Source of the DNA: an uncultured Ruminococcus sp.
Lineage (GTDB): Bacteria > Bacillota > Clostridia > Oscillospirales > Ruminococcaceae
Assembly (NCBI GenBank): GCA_947629455.1
Contig: CANRDT010000020.1
Location: 1 to 37,720, forward strand
Direction: 5' to 3'
Length of the DNA: 37,720 nucleotides
Positions within the stretch are counted from its first letter, which is position 1. The number at the start of each line of letters is the position of its first letter. Below are positions 1 to 7,240 of the stretch, one piece after another. A program made the translations under genes and the position numbers. The notes below the pieces were generated by a model, which was not told the origin of the DNA, did not search any database, and saw only the letters and a list, made by a program, of their open reading frames with translations.

Positions 1-180
1 CAAGGGACAGCGTCCCTTGTCGCCGTCCGCAGACGGCGAAATACCCCTGCCGCCTGCGTCCGCAAGGGGTGAATTTCAAAACAGTCCGGTGGACTGTTTT
101 GAAAGAGGGGACGACCTGCAAGAAGGGCGTCCCCTAAGTATGAATGGCATTTGTTATAGACGCCGCTTGCGGCGGCAGAT
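1..180. repeat. Hairpin-array repeat, copy A (cut by window edge)
   Basis: A chain of perfect or near-perfect inverted repeats: arms 1-8/12-19, 21-27/32-38, a 14-bp stem 74-87/91-104, 107-113/128-134, and a CGCCGC/GCGGCG stem near 160-175. The same chain, with the same order of hairpins, recurs at 24489-24722, and a diverged version at 1844-2165. An open frame runs through it into ymdB, but it is repeat sequence and not a plausible N-terminus. The left part of the element lies outside the window. Confidence 0.8.
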
Positions 181-195
181 AAAATCAAAATTTTC

Positions 196-230
196 GCTCC
201 GAAGATCTCTGATATTTTCGGAGCATTTTT
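196..230 (+). terminator. Rho-independent terminator upstream of ymdB
   Basis: Stem GCTCCGAA (196-203) pairs with TTCGGAGC (217-224) and is followed by ATTTTT. It would end transcription entering from the left, six bases before the ymdB promoter. Confidence 0.7.
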
Positions 231-235
231 CTATC

Positions 236-264
236 TTGACATTACGCCGAAGATATATTATAAT
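236..264 (+). promoter_or_regulatory. Sigma-A promoter for ymdB
   Basis: TTGACA at 236-241 and TATAAT at 259-264 with a 17-base spacer: a full consensus match, about 50 bases before the ymdB start. Confidence 0.85.
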
Positions 265-316
265 AAAATTAACAAAAACCGATACGGAGAGGAGTATCAG
301 CCGCAAGGCGCAGAAA

Positions 317-1090
317 ATGGCTATGAATCTTTTGTTTGTCGGCGACGTAGTGGGAAAGGCAGGCTGCGATTTCCTCAGAAGTAATATGTTCGCGCTGAAA
401 AAGGAATATGATATTGACTTCACAGTGGTAAACGGTGAAAATTCCGCGCAGGGGAACGGCATTACGAAAAGCTCCCTGAACGAACTGCTGAATATGGGAG
501 CGGACGTTGTGACTACGGGAAACCACTGCTTTAAACGCCGCGATTGTTCACAAATGTTTGACGAATGCGGACTGCTGCTGCGTCCGGCTAATTACCCCGA
601 AGGAGTTGTGGGGAGAGGCTGCGTTACCGTAGATCTCGGCGCTGTGCGGATCGCAGTGATAAATTTGCAGGGAACGGTCTATCTCGATCAGCTCGATAAT
701 CCCTTTACCTGCATTGACGGAATACTCAAAGAACTGGATACGCCGAATATTTTTATTGATCTTCACGCCGAAGCGACTGCGGAAAAAAAGGCGATGGGAC
801 ATTATCTCGCAGGGAAATGCACGGCGGTGCTCGGCACGCATACTCACGTACAGACCGCCGACGAAATAATTCTGAAAGACCATACCGCTTACATCACCGA
901 CGTGGGTATGACGGGTCCCGAATTGTCGGTGCTCGGAGTCGAAACGAAAGCCGCCGTCGATAAGCTGAGATTTCATTATCCCGTACAATTCTGCGAAAGT
1001 AAAAATCCCTGTTTTATCAATGCGGTCGCGGTAAGCTTTGACGAAGTGTTAGGCAAAGCAACTAAAATTCAGAGGATTATTAAGCGATAA
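317..1090 (+). CDS. ymdB: YmdB-family metallophosphoesterase
   Basis: A 257-residue protein of the TIGR00282 family, whose Bacillus member YmdB is a cytoplasmic 2',3'-cyclic nucleotide phosphodiesterase affecting biofilm and motility gene expression. Family motifs seen: LLFVGDVVGKAG at the N-terminus, VVNGENSAQGNGI, a GNH motif, LHAEATAEKKAMGHYL, GTHTHVQTADE and ITDVGMTGP, which supply the two-metal centre. Length matches the family (about 260). The ATG at 317 was chosen because the protein opens two codons before the conserved LLFVGD strand; the ATG at 323 is an alternative, and the frame upstream is repeat DNA. The GNH motif continues CFKR where I recall TWD in Bacillus. spoVS follows, a common pairing in spore-formers. 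Confidence 0.9.
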   Translation: MAMNLLFVGDVVGKAGCDFLRSNMFALKKEYDIDFTVVNGENSAQGNGITKSSLNELLNMGADVVTTGNHCFKRRDCSQMFDECGLLLRPANYPEGVVGRGCVTVDLGAVRIAVINLQGTVYLDQLDNPFTCIDGILKELDTPNIFIDLHAEATAEKKAMGHYLAGKCTAVLGTHTHVQTADEIILKDHTAYITDVGMTGPELSVLGVETKAAVDKLRFHYPVQFCESKNPCFINAVAVSFDEVLGKATKIQRIIKR

Positions 1091-1112
1091 TGTACAAAAA
1101 AATCCAAAGTGC

Positions 1113-1141
1113 TTGCATTATTTATCTGAATAGTGTATAAT
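1113..1141 (+). promoter_or_regulatory. Sigma-A-like promoter for spoVS
   Basis: TTGCAT (1113-1118), 17-base spacer, TATAAT (1136-1141). It gives spoVS its own transcript with a leader of roughly 185 bases. B. subtilis spoVS is sigma-H dependent, so a sigma-A-like match here is worth noting. Confidence 0.7.
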
Positions 1142-1164
1142 ATAAATAGCATAAATATATAATT

Positions 1165-1320
1165 TATCAGTGGGATATCCGTGAAAACGATTCGGGAAAT
1201 TTCCGTTATCGGCGTTTCCTCAATGTCGGGAAAGGTCTATGCCTGACTTAGTCGGGTCAATTATCCTGCAAGACCGTTGTCGGCGGACGTTTTCGTTCTC
1301 TCGGGTTCGATTTATAAAAT
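1165..1320 (+). promoter_or_regulatory. Structured 5' leader of spoVS (candidate)
   Basis: Between promoter and gene lie about 170 noncoding bases with several possible stems. CGAT..CGG near 1188-1195 pairs with CCG..ATCG. GTCGGG (1225-1230) can pair with CCTGAC (1242-1247), which could instead pair as CCTGA with TCGGG (1252-1256); the two choices exclude each other. I do not recognise a known riboswitch class. A role as a regulatory switch is inference from the alternative pairing only. Confidence 0.35.
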
Positions 1321-1333
1321 GGAGGATTATACT

Positions 1334-1594
1334 ATGGAGATTCTGAAGGTTTCATCAAGATCGTCGCCGAATTCCGTTGCAGGCGCAATTTCAGGCGTAA
1401 TCAGAGACAGAGGAGCGGTGGAAGTACAGGCGGTGGGAGCCGGCGCTGCCAATCAGGCTATCAAGGCGATCGCAATTGCAAGAGGTTATCTTGCGCCGTT
1501 GGGCATTGATATGATATGCATACCGGCATTTGCCAATGTACTTATTGATAACGAAGAAAGGACCGCTATCAAACTCATCTGTGAGGAAAGATAA
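1334..1594 (+). CDS. spoVS: Stage V sporulation protein S
   Basis: An 86-residue protein with the highly conserved SpoVS sequence: MEILKVSSRSSPNSVAGAI at the start, then VRAVG-like EVQAVGAGAANQAIKAIAIA, and a C-terminal half ending KLICEER. SpoVS is a small Alba-like fold protein needed for dehydration of the spore core and coat assembly in Bacillus; homologues occur widely in spore-formers and some non-spore-formers. The ATG at 1334 is preceded by GGAGG at 1321-1325 with 8 bases between; an in-frame ATG at 1319 overlaps that ribosome binding site and is less likely. Its presence next to ymdB suggests that the host can sporulate or descends from spore-formers. Confidence 0.95.
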   Translation: MEILKVSSRSSPNSVAGAISGVIRDRGAVEVQAVGAGAANQAIKAIAIARGYLAPLGIDMICIPAFANVLIDNEERTAIKLICEER

Positions 1595-1599
1595 GATAC

Positions 1600-1845
1600 A
1601 GGCTTAGCTTTCCGCAAGTACGATTCCCGATAAGCTGCGGGAAATGTTGTAATATGCCGAAAGACAGTTGTTTATCCGGTATTGAGATCATGTTTTATAC
1701 CCGTCTGTTCAGCCTGTTTTAGACCCTGCTGAAAGGCGGGTAAAACTTTAGCGAATTTTGGCGCGAGACAGTAAATTGATCTGAAAATTTACGCTGACTG
1801 ATTTTATGCTCCGCAACTGTGGAGAAAATGAAGTCTGCAAATTAA
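1600..1845 (+). ncRNA. Possible structured RNA downstream of spoVS
   Basis: About 250 noncoding bases hold several clear hairpins. TTCCCG/CGGGAA at 1624-1643. A long stem between 1692 and 1746, GTTTTATACCCG pairing with CGGGTAAAAC around TTCAGC/GCTGAA. GTAAATT (1771-1777) with AATTTAC (1786-1792). ATTTT..CTCC (1801-1812) with GGAGAAAAT (1821-1829). Outer arms AATTTTG (1754-1760) and CAAATT (1838-1843) could close a multibranch fold. CCGCAACTGT at 1811-1820 equals a piece of the cobalamin riboswitch core, but the GGGAA and GGTG parts of that core are not recognisable. It could be an independent RNA or a decayed riboswitch. Confidence 0.3.
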
Positions 1846-2165
1846 AAAGGTTTTCGGTCAAGCCTTTTCCTCAAAAAGGCTGCCCTCGCGCGGGCGCGCT
1901 TGTCGCCCTCTGCGATGTGCGGCGCGGTTTGACCTTGGAAATCGGGCGGTTAAACTTCTTGGCGGCAATTACTTAATAAAATCTGTGGGAAAGAAATTTC
2001 CGGTTTTTCTTTTGCATCGCAAAAGAAAAATTGCCGACCGAATAATGTCGGCAAAGGAAATTTTCTTTCGGCTCAAACGCGGAGCATAGCGCAGCGTTTG
2101 AGGTTGTCCCCTAAGTATAAAACGGTATAGATTTTCTCTTCGCCGCTTGCGGCGGAGGAAATAAT
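1844..2165. repeat. Hairpin-array repeat, copy B (diverged)
   Basis: It starts with a left boundary shared with copy C (AAAAAGGTTTT, then TCAAGCCTTTTCCTCAAAAA) and ends with a CGCCGCTTGCGGCGG hairpin. Inside, 1989-2001 pairs with 2056-2069 and encloses two further perfect hairpins (TTTTTCTTTTGC/GCAAAAGAAAAA and TTGCCGAC/GTCGGCAA), a cruciform-like three-way junction. CTCAAACGC (2072-2080) then pairs with GCGTTTGAG (2094-2102), in the place held by other stems in copies A and C. No gene is seen here. Confidence 0.7.
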
Positions 2166-2220
2166 TTGTGGGAATAATAACTTTCGGAAAAGAAAAAATT
2201 GATCTATTTATTAAGGGGTG

Positions 2221-2925
2221 ATGATATTGAGCGTCCTGATAGAATGTCACGGACTTACCAAAAGCTACAGAAAATTCGAGGCGCTGCGCAATCTCGATAT
2301 ACAGATCGAAAGCGGCAGAATAATCGGTCTGCTCGGTCCTAACGGCAGCGGCAAGACCACTTTTATCAAGCTTGCCTGCGGACTGCTCAGTCCCACAAGC
2401 GGAACGATAACTATCGGCGGACATTGTGTGGGAGTGGAATCGAAAAAGCTGATCGCATATCTGCCTGACAGAGATTATCTTCCCGATCATATGAGGGCAA
2501 GGGATCTGCTGGATATGTTTAAGAGTTTCTATGAGGATTTTAACTATTCAAAGGCAGTGGATATGATAACAAGACTGAATATAGATCTCTCAATGCGCTT
2601 TAGGCAAATGTCAAAAGGCACGAGGGAAAAAGTCCAGCTTGCGCTGGTAATGAGCCGCGAGGCACAGATCTATCTGTTGGACGAGCCTATCGCAGGAGTC
2701 GATCCTGCGGCAAGGGATTATATACTCAAAACGATCATTTCAAATTACAACGAAAATGCGGCGGTGATAATTTCCACACACCTTATTTATGATATAGAGC
2801 CTGTTCTTGACGAGGTGATAATGCTGCAAAACGGCACGCTGCGCCTGCATAAAACGGTCGGACAGATAAAAGCCGATACGGGTATGACGGTAGATCAGCT
2901 TTTCAGGGAGGTGTACAGATGTTAG
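2221..2925 (+). CDS. ABC transporter ATP-binding protein
   Basis: A single nucleotide-binding domain of about 234 residues. Motifs in order: Walker A GPNGSGKTT (about residue 38), signature-like MSKGTREKVQLAL, Walker B IYLLDEPIAGVDP and the switch histidine in ISTHL. The usual Q-loop glutamine is not evident; the region reads AYLPDRDYLP. The signature is the degenerate SKG form of the small YtrB/bacitracin-type exporter ATPases. The ribosome binding site AAGGGGTGAT (2213-2222) overlaps the ATG at 2221; a TTG at 2227 sits at better spacing and may be the true start. The stop overlaps the next gene by 7 bases, so it pairs with that permease. The substrate cannot be told. Confidence 0.85.
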   Translation: MILSVLIECHGLTKSYRKFEALRNLDIQIESGRIIGLLGPNGSGKTTFIKLACGLLSPTSGTITIGGHCVGVESKKLIAYLPDRDYLPDHMRARDLLDMFKSFYEDFNYSKAVDMITRLNIDLSMRFRQMSKGTREKVQLALVMSREAQIYLLDEPIAGVDPAARDYILKTIISNYNENAAVIISTHLIYDIEPVLDEVIMLQNGTLRLHKTVGQIKADTGMTVDQLFREVYRC

Positions 2926-3728
2926 GCAAGCTTTTTAAATACGAATTCAAGGCGATGTCGCGTATGATGCTGCCCGTATTTATCTCATTCTCTGTGATAA
3001 CCGTTTTTGCGTTCATTATTAACGATGTTTTCAGTGACGCGTATCGCTACTTTGACAGCGGCGACGATATGATGTTTATGTCGAGTATGATCGTGATCTT
3101 TGTTATACCGGTCTATACTCTGCTGCTTTGTGCAATGGTGATCTATTCGTTTGTAAGCAGCGGAATAAGATTCAGCAGCGCTATGTTTTCAAACGAAGGC
3201 TATCTGATGAGGACTCTCCCCGTGAGCGGCAGCGTACATATTCTTTCGCGCCTGGCGGTGGGAGCAGTATGGGCGGTAATAAGCTTTTGCTGCGCAGTGA
3301 TATATCTGATGATCATGTTTCCTATTCTCCCTCAGCACAAGGGATACGGCGCTGCGGCGCGTCTGTCGGGAGCGCTGGGATTTATTCTCGGCACCGATGC
3401 GGATACTGTCGTATCAAGGCTGATCGAAATGGTCGTTATGTTCTTGTATGTGCAAATGCTGATAATAGCCGCGGCAACTATTTCCGGCAAGATGCGCGAC
3501 AACAACAGGAGAGGCGGAACGATCGCTATGGCTATAATTATCAATCTGGCGGTGAGTATTCTTATTTCGGCTCTGACAGCGCTGATCGCAAAGATAAGCG
3601 GTTCGGACTACTACACTTTTTATGTGGAAATGAACAGTACCGTGACTTTCTTTACAAGACTGGCGGCGACCGTGTTATTCTATGTCGAAGGCTGCAGGGC
3701 GATAAACCGCAATCAGGATATAGCCTGA
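2919..3728 (+). CDS. ABC transporter permease-like membrane protein
   Basis: A 269-residue integral membrane protein with about six hydrophobic spans (near residues 16-34, 52-77, 105-130, 160-190, 198-222 and 240-258) and a short cytoplasmic N-terminus MLGKLFKYEFKAMSRMM, typical of ABC-2 type permeases. The start ATG at 2919 lies behind a strong AGGGAGGTG site and overlaps the end of the ATPase gene, so the two are translationally coupled and probably form one exporter. It is not close enough to a named family for me to give a substrate; peptide or antimicrobial export is a common role for such pairs. Confidence 0.8.
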   Translation: MLGKLFKYEFKAMSRMMLPVFISFSVITVFAFIINDVFSDAYRYFDSGDDMMFMSSMIVIFVIPVYTLLLCAMVIYSFVSSGIRFSSAMFSNEGYLMRTLPVSGSVHILSRLAVGAVWAVISFCCAVIYLMIMFPILPQHKGYGAAARLSGALGFILGTDADTVVSRLIEMVVMFLYVQMLIIAAATISGKMRDNNRRGGTIAMAIIINLAVSILISALTALIAKISGSDYYTFYVEMNSTVTFFTRLAATVLFYVEGCRAINRNQDIA

Positions 3729-3771
3729 ATCATATATACGGCAAATTCAAAACAGAACGGAGCGAAAAAAA

Positions 3772-4539
3772 ATGGCAGGAGTAAAAGAAATATACGAGCA
3801 TATAGATAAATATGCGCCATACGGTTTGCAGGCGGATTACGATAACAGCGGAGTGAATGTTCTGTGTCGGGAAACTGCGGAAAATGTCACAAAGGTACTT
3901 GTAACGCTCGACATTACCAAGGACACCGCCGCGGAGGCAAAGGAGATAGGAGCGCAGCTTGTTATCAGTCATCACCCGGTCATCTTCCGCGGAATAAAAC
4001 TGCTGCATGACGGAGACCCTGCGGCAGAGCTTTACAAAGCAGGAATTTCTGCACTGTCGGCGCACACGAATTTTGACTGCACAATAATGAACAAGCTGCT
4101 TTGCGATGCGCTGGGACTTGTCCCGAAATTGCCGCTCGGTCTTATGGGAGACGCGACGATCGGCTTTGTCTGTCGGTGCAGGGAGGAGCTTGCTCCCGCG
4201 CAGATGGCTGAAAAGATAAAGTCGGCGCTCGGCTGCACAGTCGTCAGGTACAACGGCGGAGGACGCGGCATAAATTCGGCGGCGGTATGCACCGGCAGCG
4301 GCGGCAGTATGTTCAAAGATGTGCTGTCCAAAAATGTGGACTGCTATATTACGGGAGATGTAGATCATCACTTGTTTGTCGACGCGTACAATGCCGGAAT
4401 AACCATATTTGACGCAGGGCATTTTCATACGGAAAACATTTTCTGCGGCTGTATGGCGGAGCTTATATCCGACGCTTTTCCCGATGTGGAAGTACTCGCC
4501 GCAAAGAGCAGCCGCGACATTCTCTGCTATGAATTTTAA
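3772..4539 (+). CDS. Nif3-like dinuclear metal centre protein
   Basis: A 255-residue protein of the Nif3/YqfO/YbgI family (often labelled GTP cyclohydrolase I type 2). Visible metal-site motifs: VISHHPVIFRG near residue 63, SAHTNFDC near 98, and the C-terminal GHFHTENIF near 217, which together supply the histidines, aspartate and glutamate of the two-metal centre. The conserved opening YDNSGVNV is present. It lacks the central insertion of the 370-residue Bacillus YqfO, like the short E. coli YbgI type. In Firmicutes it often sits with the TrmK tRNA methyltransferase; no trmK is seen here. The true biochemical role is unsettled. Confidence 0.88.
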   Translation: MAGVKEIYEHIDKYAPYGLQADYDNSGVNVLCRETAENVTKVLVTLDITKDTAAEAKEIGAQLVISHHPVIFRGIKLLHDGDPAAELYKAGISALSAHTNFDCTIMNKLLCDALGLVPKLPLGLMGDATIGFVCRCREELAPAQMAEKIKSALGCTVVRYNGGGRGINSAAVCTGSGGSMFKDVLSKNVDCYITGDVDHHLFVDAYNAGITIFDAGHFHTENIFCGCMAELISDAFPDVEVLAAKSSRDILCYEF

Positions 4540-4610
4540 AAAGCGGAAAAACACGGAAATCAATTTTATAATAGTCTTTTAGGTCATATAATTATATTCT
4601 GCTCAGTTTT

Positions 4611-4765
4611 GCAAGATTTTTGTTATATTTTCCGCCGAAGGCGGAAAATATAACATTAAATTATTTTTCCTCCGCCGTTGGCGGAGGAAAAATAACACAA
4701 AAGTCAACCTGAACAAGTTAAAGTATATTAAAATGCTTACATATAATTTAAAAATTGATTTCCTT
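4611..4765 (-). repeat. Double-hairpin repeat, copy 1 (reverse orientation)
   Basis: Two perfect hairpins: GTTATATTTTCCGCC (4622-4636) with 4640-4654, and TTATTTTTCCTCCGCC (4661-4676) with 4680-4695. The flank to 4765 (CCTGAACAAGTTAAAGTATA, then TAAAATGCTTACATATAATTT) is the reverse complement of the flanks of the copies at 13595 and 17491. Confidence 0.85.
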
Positions 4766-4846
4766 GGCGGAAAAATAAGCATAAGCGTAAAACGGTGCGG
4801 AAGAGCACGGCAGCCGTGCGCCGCCTGCAAATGAAAGGTGAGAACT

Positions 4847-6601
4847 ATGGCTCTTGACGGAGTTTTTTTAAGTCTTGTAAGAAAGGAATTGCAGCCGTTG
4901 ATAGGCGGACGGGTCGAAAAGATACATCAGCCCTCAAAGGAAGAAATGGTGTTTACAATCCGCACGAGAGAGGGCGCGTACCGATTGCTTTTCAATACGG
5001 GAGCAGGGACGGCAAGAGTGCATATAACCTCAGAGGAGATAGAAAATCCCAAGGTGCCGCCGATGTTCTGTATGTTTATGAGAAAACATCTGTCCTCGGG
5101 CAAGCTTGTCGATATACGTCAGGACGGACTGGAAAGGATACTTTATTTTGATTTTGATTCCGTAAACGAAATGGGGGATATATGCCGCTATACATTGGCT
5201 GCCGAGATAATGGGCAGACATTCAAATCTTATTCTTATCGACAGCAGCGGAAAGATCGCCGACAGTATCAAGAGGGTGGGGCAGGATATGTCCTCCGTGC
5301 GAATGGTGCTGCCGGGTATGACCTACACTCTGCCGCCCAAGGAAAAGAGGTTCTCACTGTTTGACGACGATCCGAGGGAAGTGTACAGGGCGGTGAAAAG
5401 CTGCGGCGCGGTACCCCTTTCAAAAGCGATCATGAAATGTATGGAGGGTATTTCTCCCGTGTTTGCAGGAGAGGCAGAATTTTACGCCGCAAAGGGAGGA
5501 CAGCCGAACGCGGACGAGCTTGACGGGGATATGTGCGACAGACTGGCTTTTTTTCTAAAAAAGACTGCCGAAGATATTGCGCAGGGAAAAAACAAATTCG
5601 TTATCCTTAAAAATAAAGAGGGTCTGCTGAAAGATTTCTGTTTTGCGGACGTGCGGCATTTCGGTTCGCTTATGACGGTGGTCGAAACCGATTCCGCCTG
5701 CGAAACTCTGGACAGATTTTTCTCGGAGCGCGACCGTACCGCGCGGATAAAACAGCGCGCACAGGATCTTTTCCGACTGCTTGTCAACGCCGCCGACAGA
5801 GTTTCCCGACGCACTGCAAATCAGCGTCTGGAGCTAAAGGAATGTCAGGACAGGGAACGCTTAAAAAAGTACGGCGATCTGCTTATGGCGAATATCTACA
5901 GACTTGAAAAAGGTCAGGAGTTTGCCGAGGTGGAGGACTATTATCTTCCCGAATGCCCGATAGTAAAGATACCTCTTGACAAACGGCTCAACCCGTCGCA
6001 GAATGTCCAGAAGTACTATAAAGAATACCGAAAAGCAGCCACTGCCGAAGAAAAGCTGCTCGCTCAGATAGCCGCCGGAGAGAACGAGCTTATCTATCTT
6101 GATTCCGTGTCCGATTCTCTTTCGAGAGCGGCTGGAGAGGGGGATATTGCCGAGCTGCGCGAAGAGCTTGTCCAACAGGGATATTTAAAGCATAACTCTT
6201 CAAAGAATAAACAGCTCAAGAGCCGCCCTCCGCTCGAATTTACCTCGTCGGACGGCTACAGGATAAGAGTCGGACGCAACAACCGCCAGAATGACAGACT
6301 TACCTGCAAGGAGAGCGAAAAACTCGACATCTGGCTGCATACCAAGAATATAGCAGGTTCTCATACGGTCATTTCCTGCAACGGCGAACAGCCGCCCGAA
6401 AGAACGATCTTCGAGGCGGCGGTCATCGCGGCGTATCATTCTCACGGAAAGGATTCCGCGCAGGTGCCGGTGGATCATACGCTGATAAAATATGTCAGGA
6501 AACCGAACGGCGCAAAACCGGGAATGGTGATATTCACCAATCAGAAAACGCTGTATGTCAGACCCGATGAGGAGCTTGTCGAAAAGCTGAGATCAAAGTG
6601 A
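4847..6601 (+). CDS. rqcH: NFACT family ribosome quality control factor RqcH
   Basis: A 584-residue protein of the NFACT family (Rqc2/NEMF in eukaryotes; older label fibronectin-binding protein FbpA). RqcH binds obstructed 50S subunits carrying peptidyl-tRNA and recruits tRNA-Ala to add C-terminal alanine tails that mark the nascent chain for degradation. Seen: the NFACT-N start ALDGVFLSLVRKEL with GRVEKIHQP, the EIMGRHSNLIL motif near residue 125, a charged coiled-coil middle (about 290-430), and the C-terminal NFACT-R domain with VGRNNRQNDRLT and WLHTKNIAGSH. Length is normal. The ATG at 4847 follows AAAGGTGAG at good spacing; a GTG at 4838 lies inside that site. It runs almost into the next gene and may be cotranscribed with it. 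Confidence 0.92.
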   Translation: MALDGVFLSLVRKELQPLIGGRVEKIHQPSKEEMVFTIRTREGAYRLLFNTGAGTARVHITSEEIENPKVPPMFCMFMRKHLSSGKLVDIRQDGLERILYFDFDSVNEMGDICRYTLAAEIMGRHSNLILIDSSGKIADSIKRVGQDMSSVRMVLPGMTYTLPPKEKRFSLFDDDPREVYRAVKSCGAVPLSKAIMKCMEGISPVFAGEAEFYAAKGGQPNADELDGDMCDRLAFFLKKTAEDIAQGKNKFVILKNKEGLLKDFCFADVRHFGSLMTVVETDSACETLDRFFSERDRTARIKQRAQDLFRLLVNAADRVSRRTANQRLELKECQDRERLKKYGDLLMANIYRLEKGQEFAEVEDYYLPECPIVKIPLDKRLNPSQNVQKYYKEYRKAATAEEKLLAQIAAGENELIYLDSVSDSLSRAAGEGDIAELREELVQQGYLKHNSSKNKQLKSRPPLEFTSSDGYRIRVGRNNRQNDRLTCKESEKLDIWLHTKNIAGSHTVISCNGEQPPERTIFEAAVIAAYHSHGKDSAQVPVDHTLIKYVRKPNGAKPGMVIFTNQKTLYVRPDEELVEKLRSK

Positions 6602-6615
6602 ACGGAGGTTTTGTT

Positions 6616-7131
6616 TTGACTGTTCTGGGAGAGGATTTTTTTCACCGCGATGCGCTCGACGTTGCTCCGCAGCTGCTGGGGAAAATGCTTGTCACGAATA
6701 TCGGCGGAGAGGAAAAACGCGTCCGCATTACCGAGACAGAGGTCTACCGCGGCGTTGAAGATACCGCCTGCCATGCTCATAAGGGGCGCACCCGGCGCAC
6801 CGAGCTGCTGTTCGGCGAAAGCGGTATTATCTATGTGTATCTTTGCTACGGTATGCATTGGCTGATGAATATTATAACGGGCGAAAAAGATCAGCCGCAG
6901 GGGGTGCTTATCCGTGCGGCGCAGGGCTATGAAGGACCTGCCCGACTTACCAAGTATCTCGGCGTAACGGGGGAATTAAACGGCGCGTCCATTGTAGGAA
7001 ATCCGATTGTACGGATAGAGGACGACGGCGGACAATACCGATATATCTGTAAAAAACGGGTAGGAATAGGCTACGCGGACAAGGCTGATCGGGACAGGCT
7101 GTGGAGATTCTGTCTTTGCGACGGAAAATAA
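6616..7131 (+). CDS. 3-methyladenine DNA glycosylase (AAG/MPG family)
   Basis: A 171-residue base-excision repair enzyme that removes alkylated purines such as 3-methyladenine. Family motifs: FFHRDALDVAPQLLGK at the N-terminus, ITETEVYRGVEDTACHA with the catalytic glutamate in ETE, the IYVYLCYGMHWLMNI strand that carries the intercalating tyrosine, GVLIRAAQ, ARLTKYLGV and a closing WRF. Slightly short for the family (about 180-200). The start is the TTG at 6616, placed 6 bases after GGAGGT (6604-6609); a GTG at 6598 overlaps the rqcH stop and has no site of its own. The tight junction with rqcH suggests cotranscription. Confidence 0.9.
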   Translation: MTVLGEDFFHRDALDVAPQLLGKMLVTNIGGEEKRVRITETEVYRGVEDTACHAHKGRTRRTELLFGESGIIYVYLCYGMHWLMNIITGEKDQPQGVLIRAAQGYEGPARLTKYLGVTGELNGASIVGNPIVRIEDDGGQYRYICKKRVGIGYADKADRDRLWRFCLCDGK

Positions 7132-7183
7132 TTTGACAGTCAACGCCGACTTTTACGCAATGCTTATTGTCTGAGGATAAAAC

Positions 7184-7217
7184 AAAGGCTGCACGGGAAA
7201 TATCCCATGCAGTCTTT
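7184..7217. terminator. Bidirectional terminator between convergent genes
   Basis: AAAGGCTGCACGGGA pairs with TCCCATGCAGTCTTT with two mismatches; the A-run on one side and T-run on the other suit termination in both directions. It sits between the converging glycosylase and phospholipase genes. Confidence 0.75.
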
Positions 7218-7240
7218 AAAATTTGCAGTGTTTGGTAAGA

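Noticed and set aside
17-316. In-frame N-terminal extension of ymdB
   Set aside because: It runs through hairpin repeat copy A and the terminator and promoter at 196-264; the family start lies at 317.
1801-1850. Cobalamin riboswitch
   Set aside because: Only CCGCAACTGT and GAAGTC match; the GGGAA and GGTG core blocks and the P1 closing ends are not recognisable, and no cobalamin gene follows.
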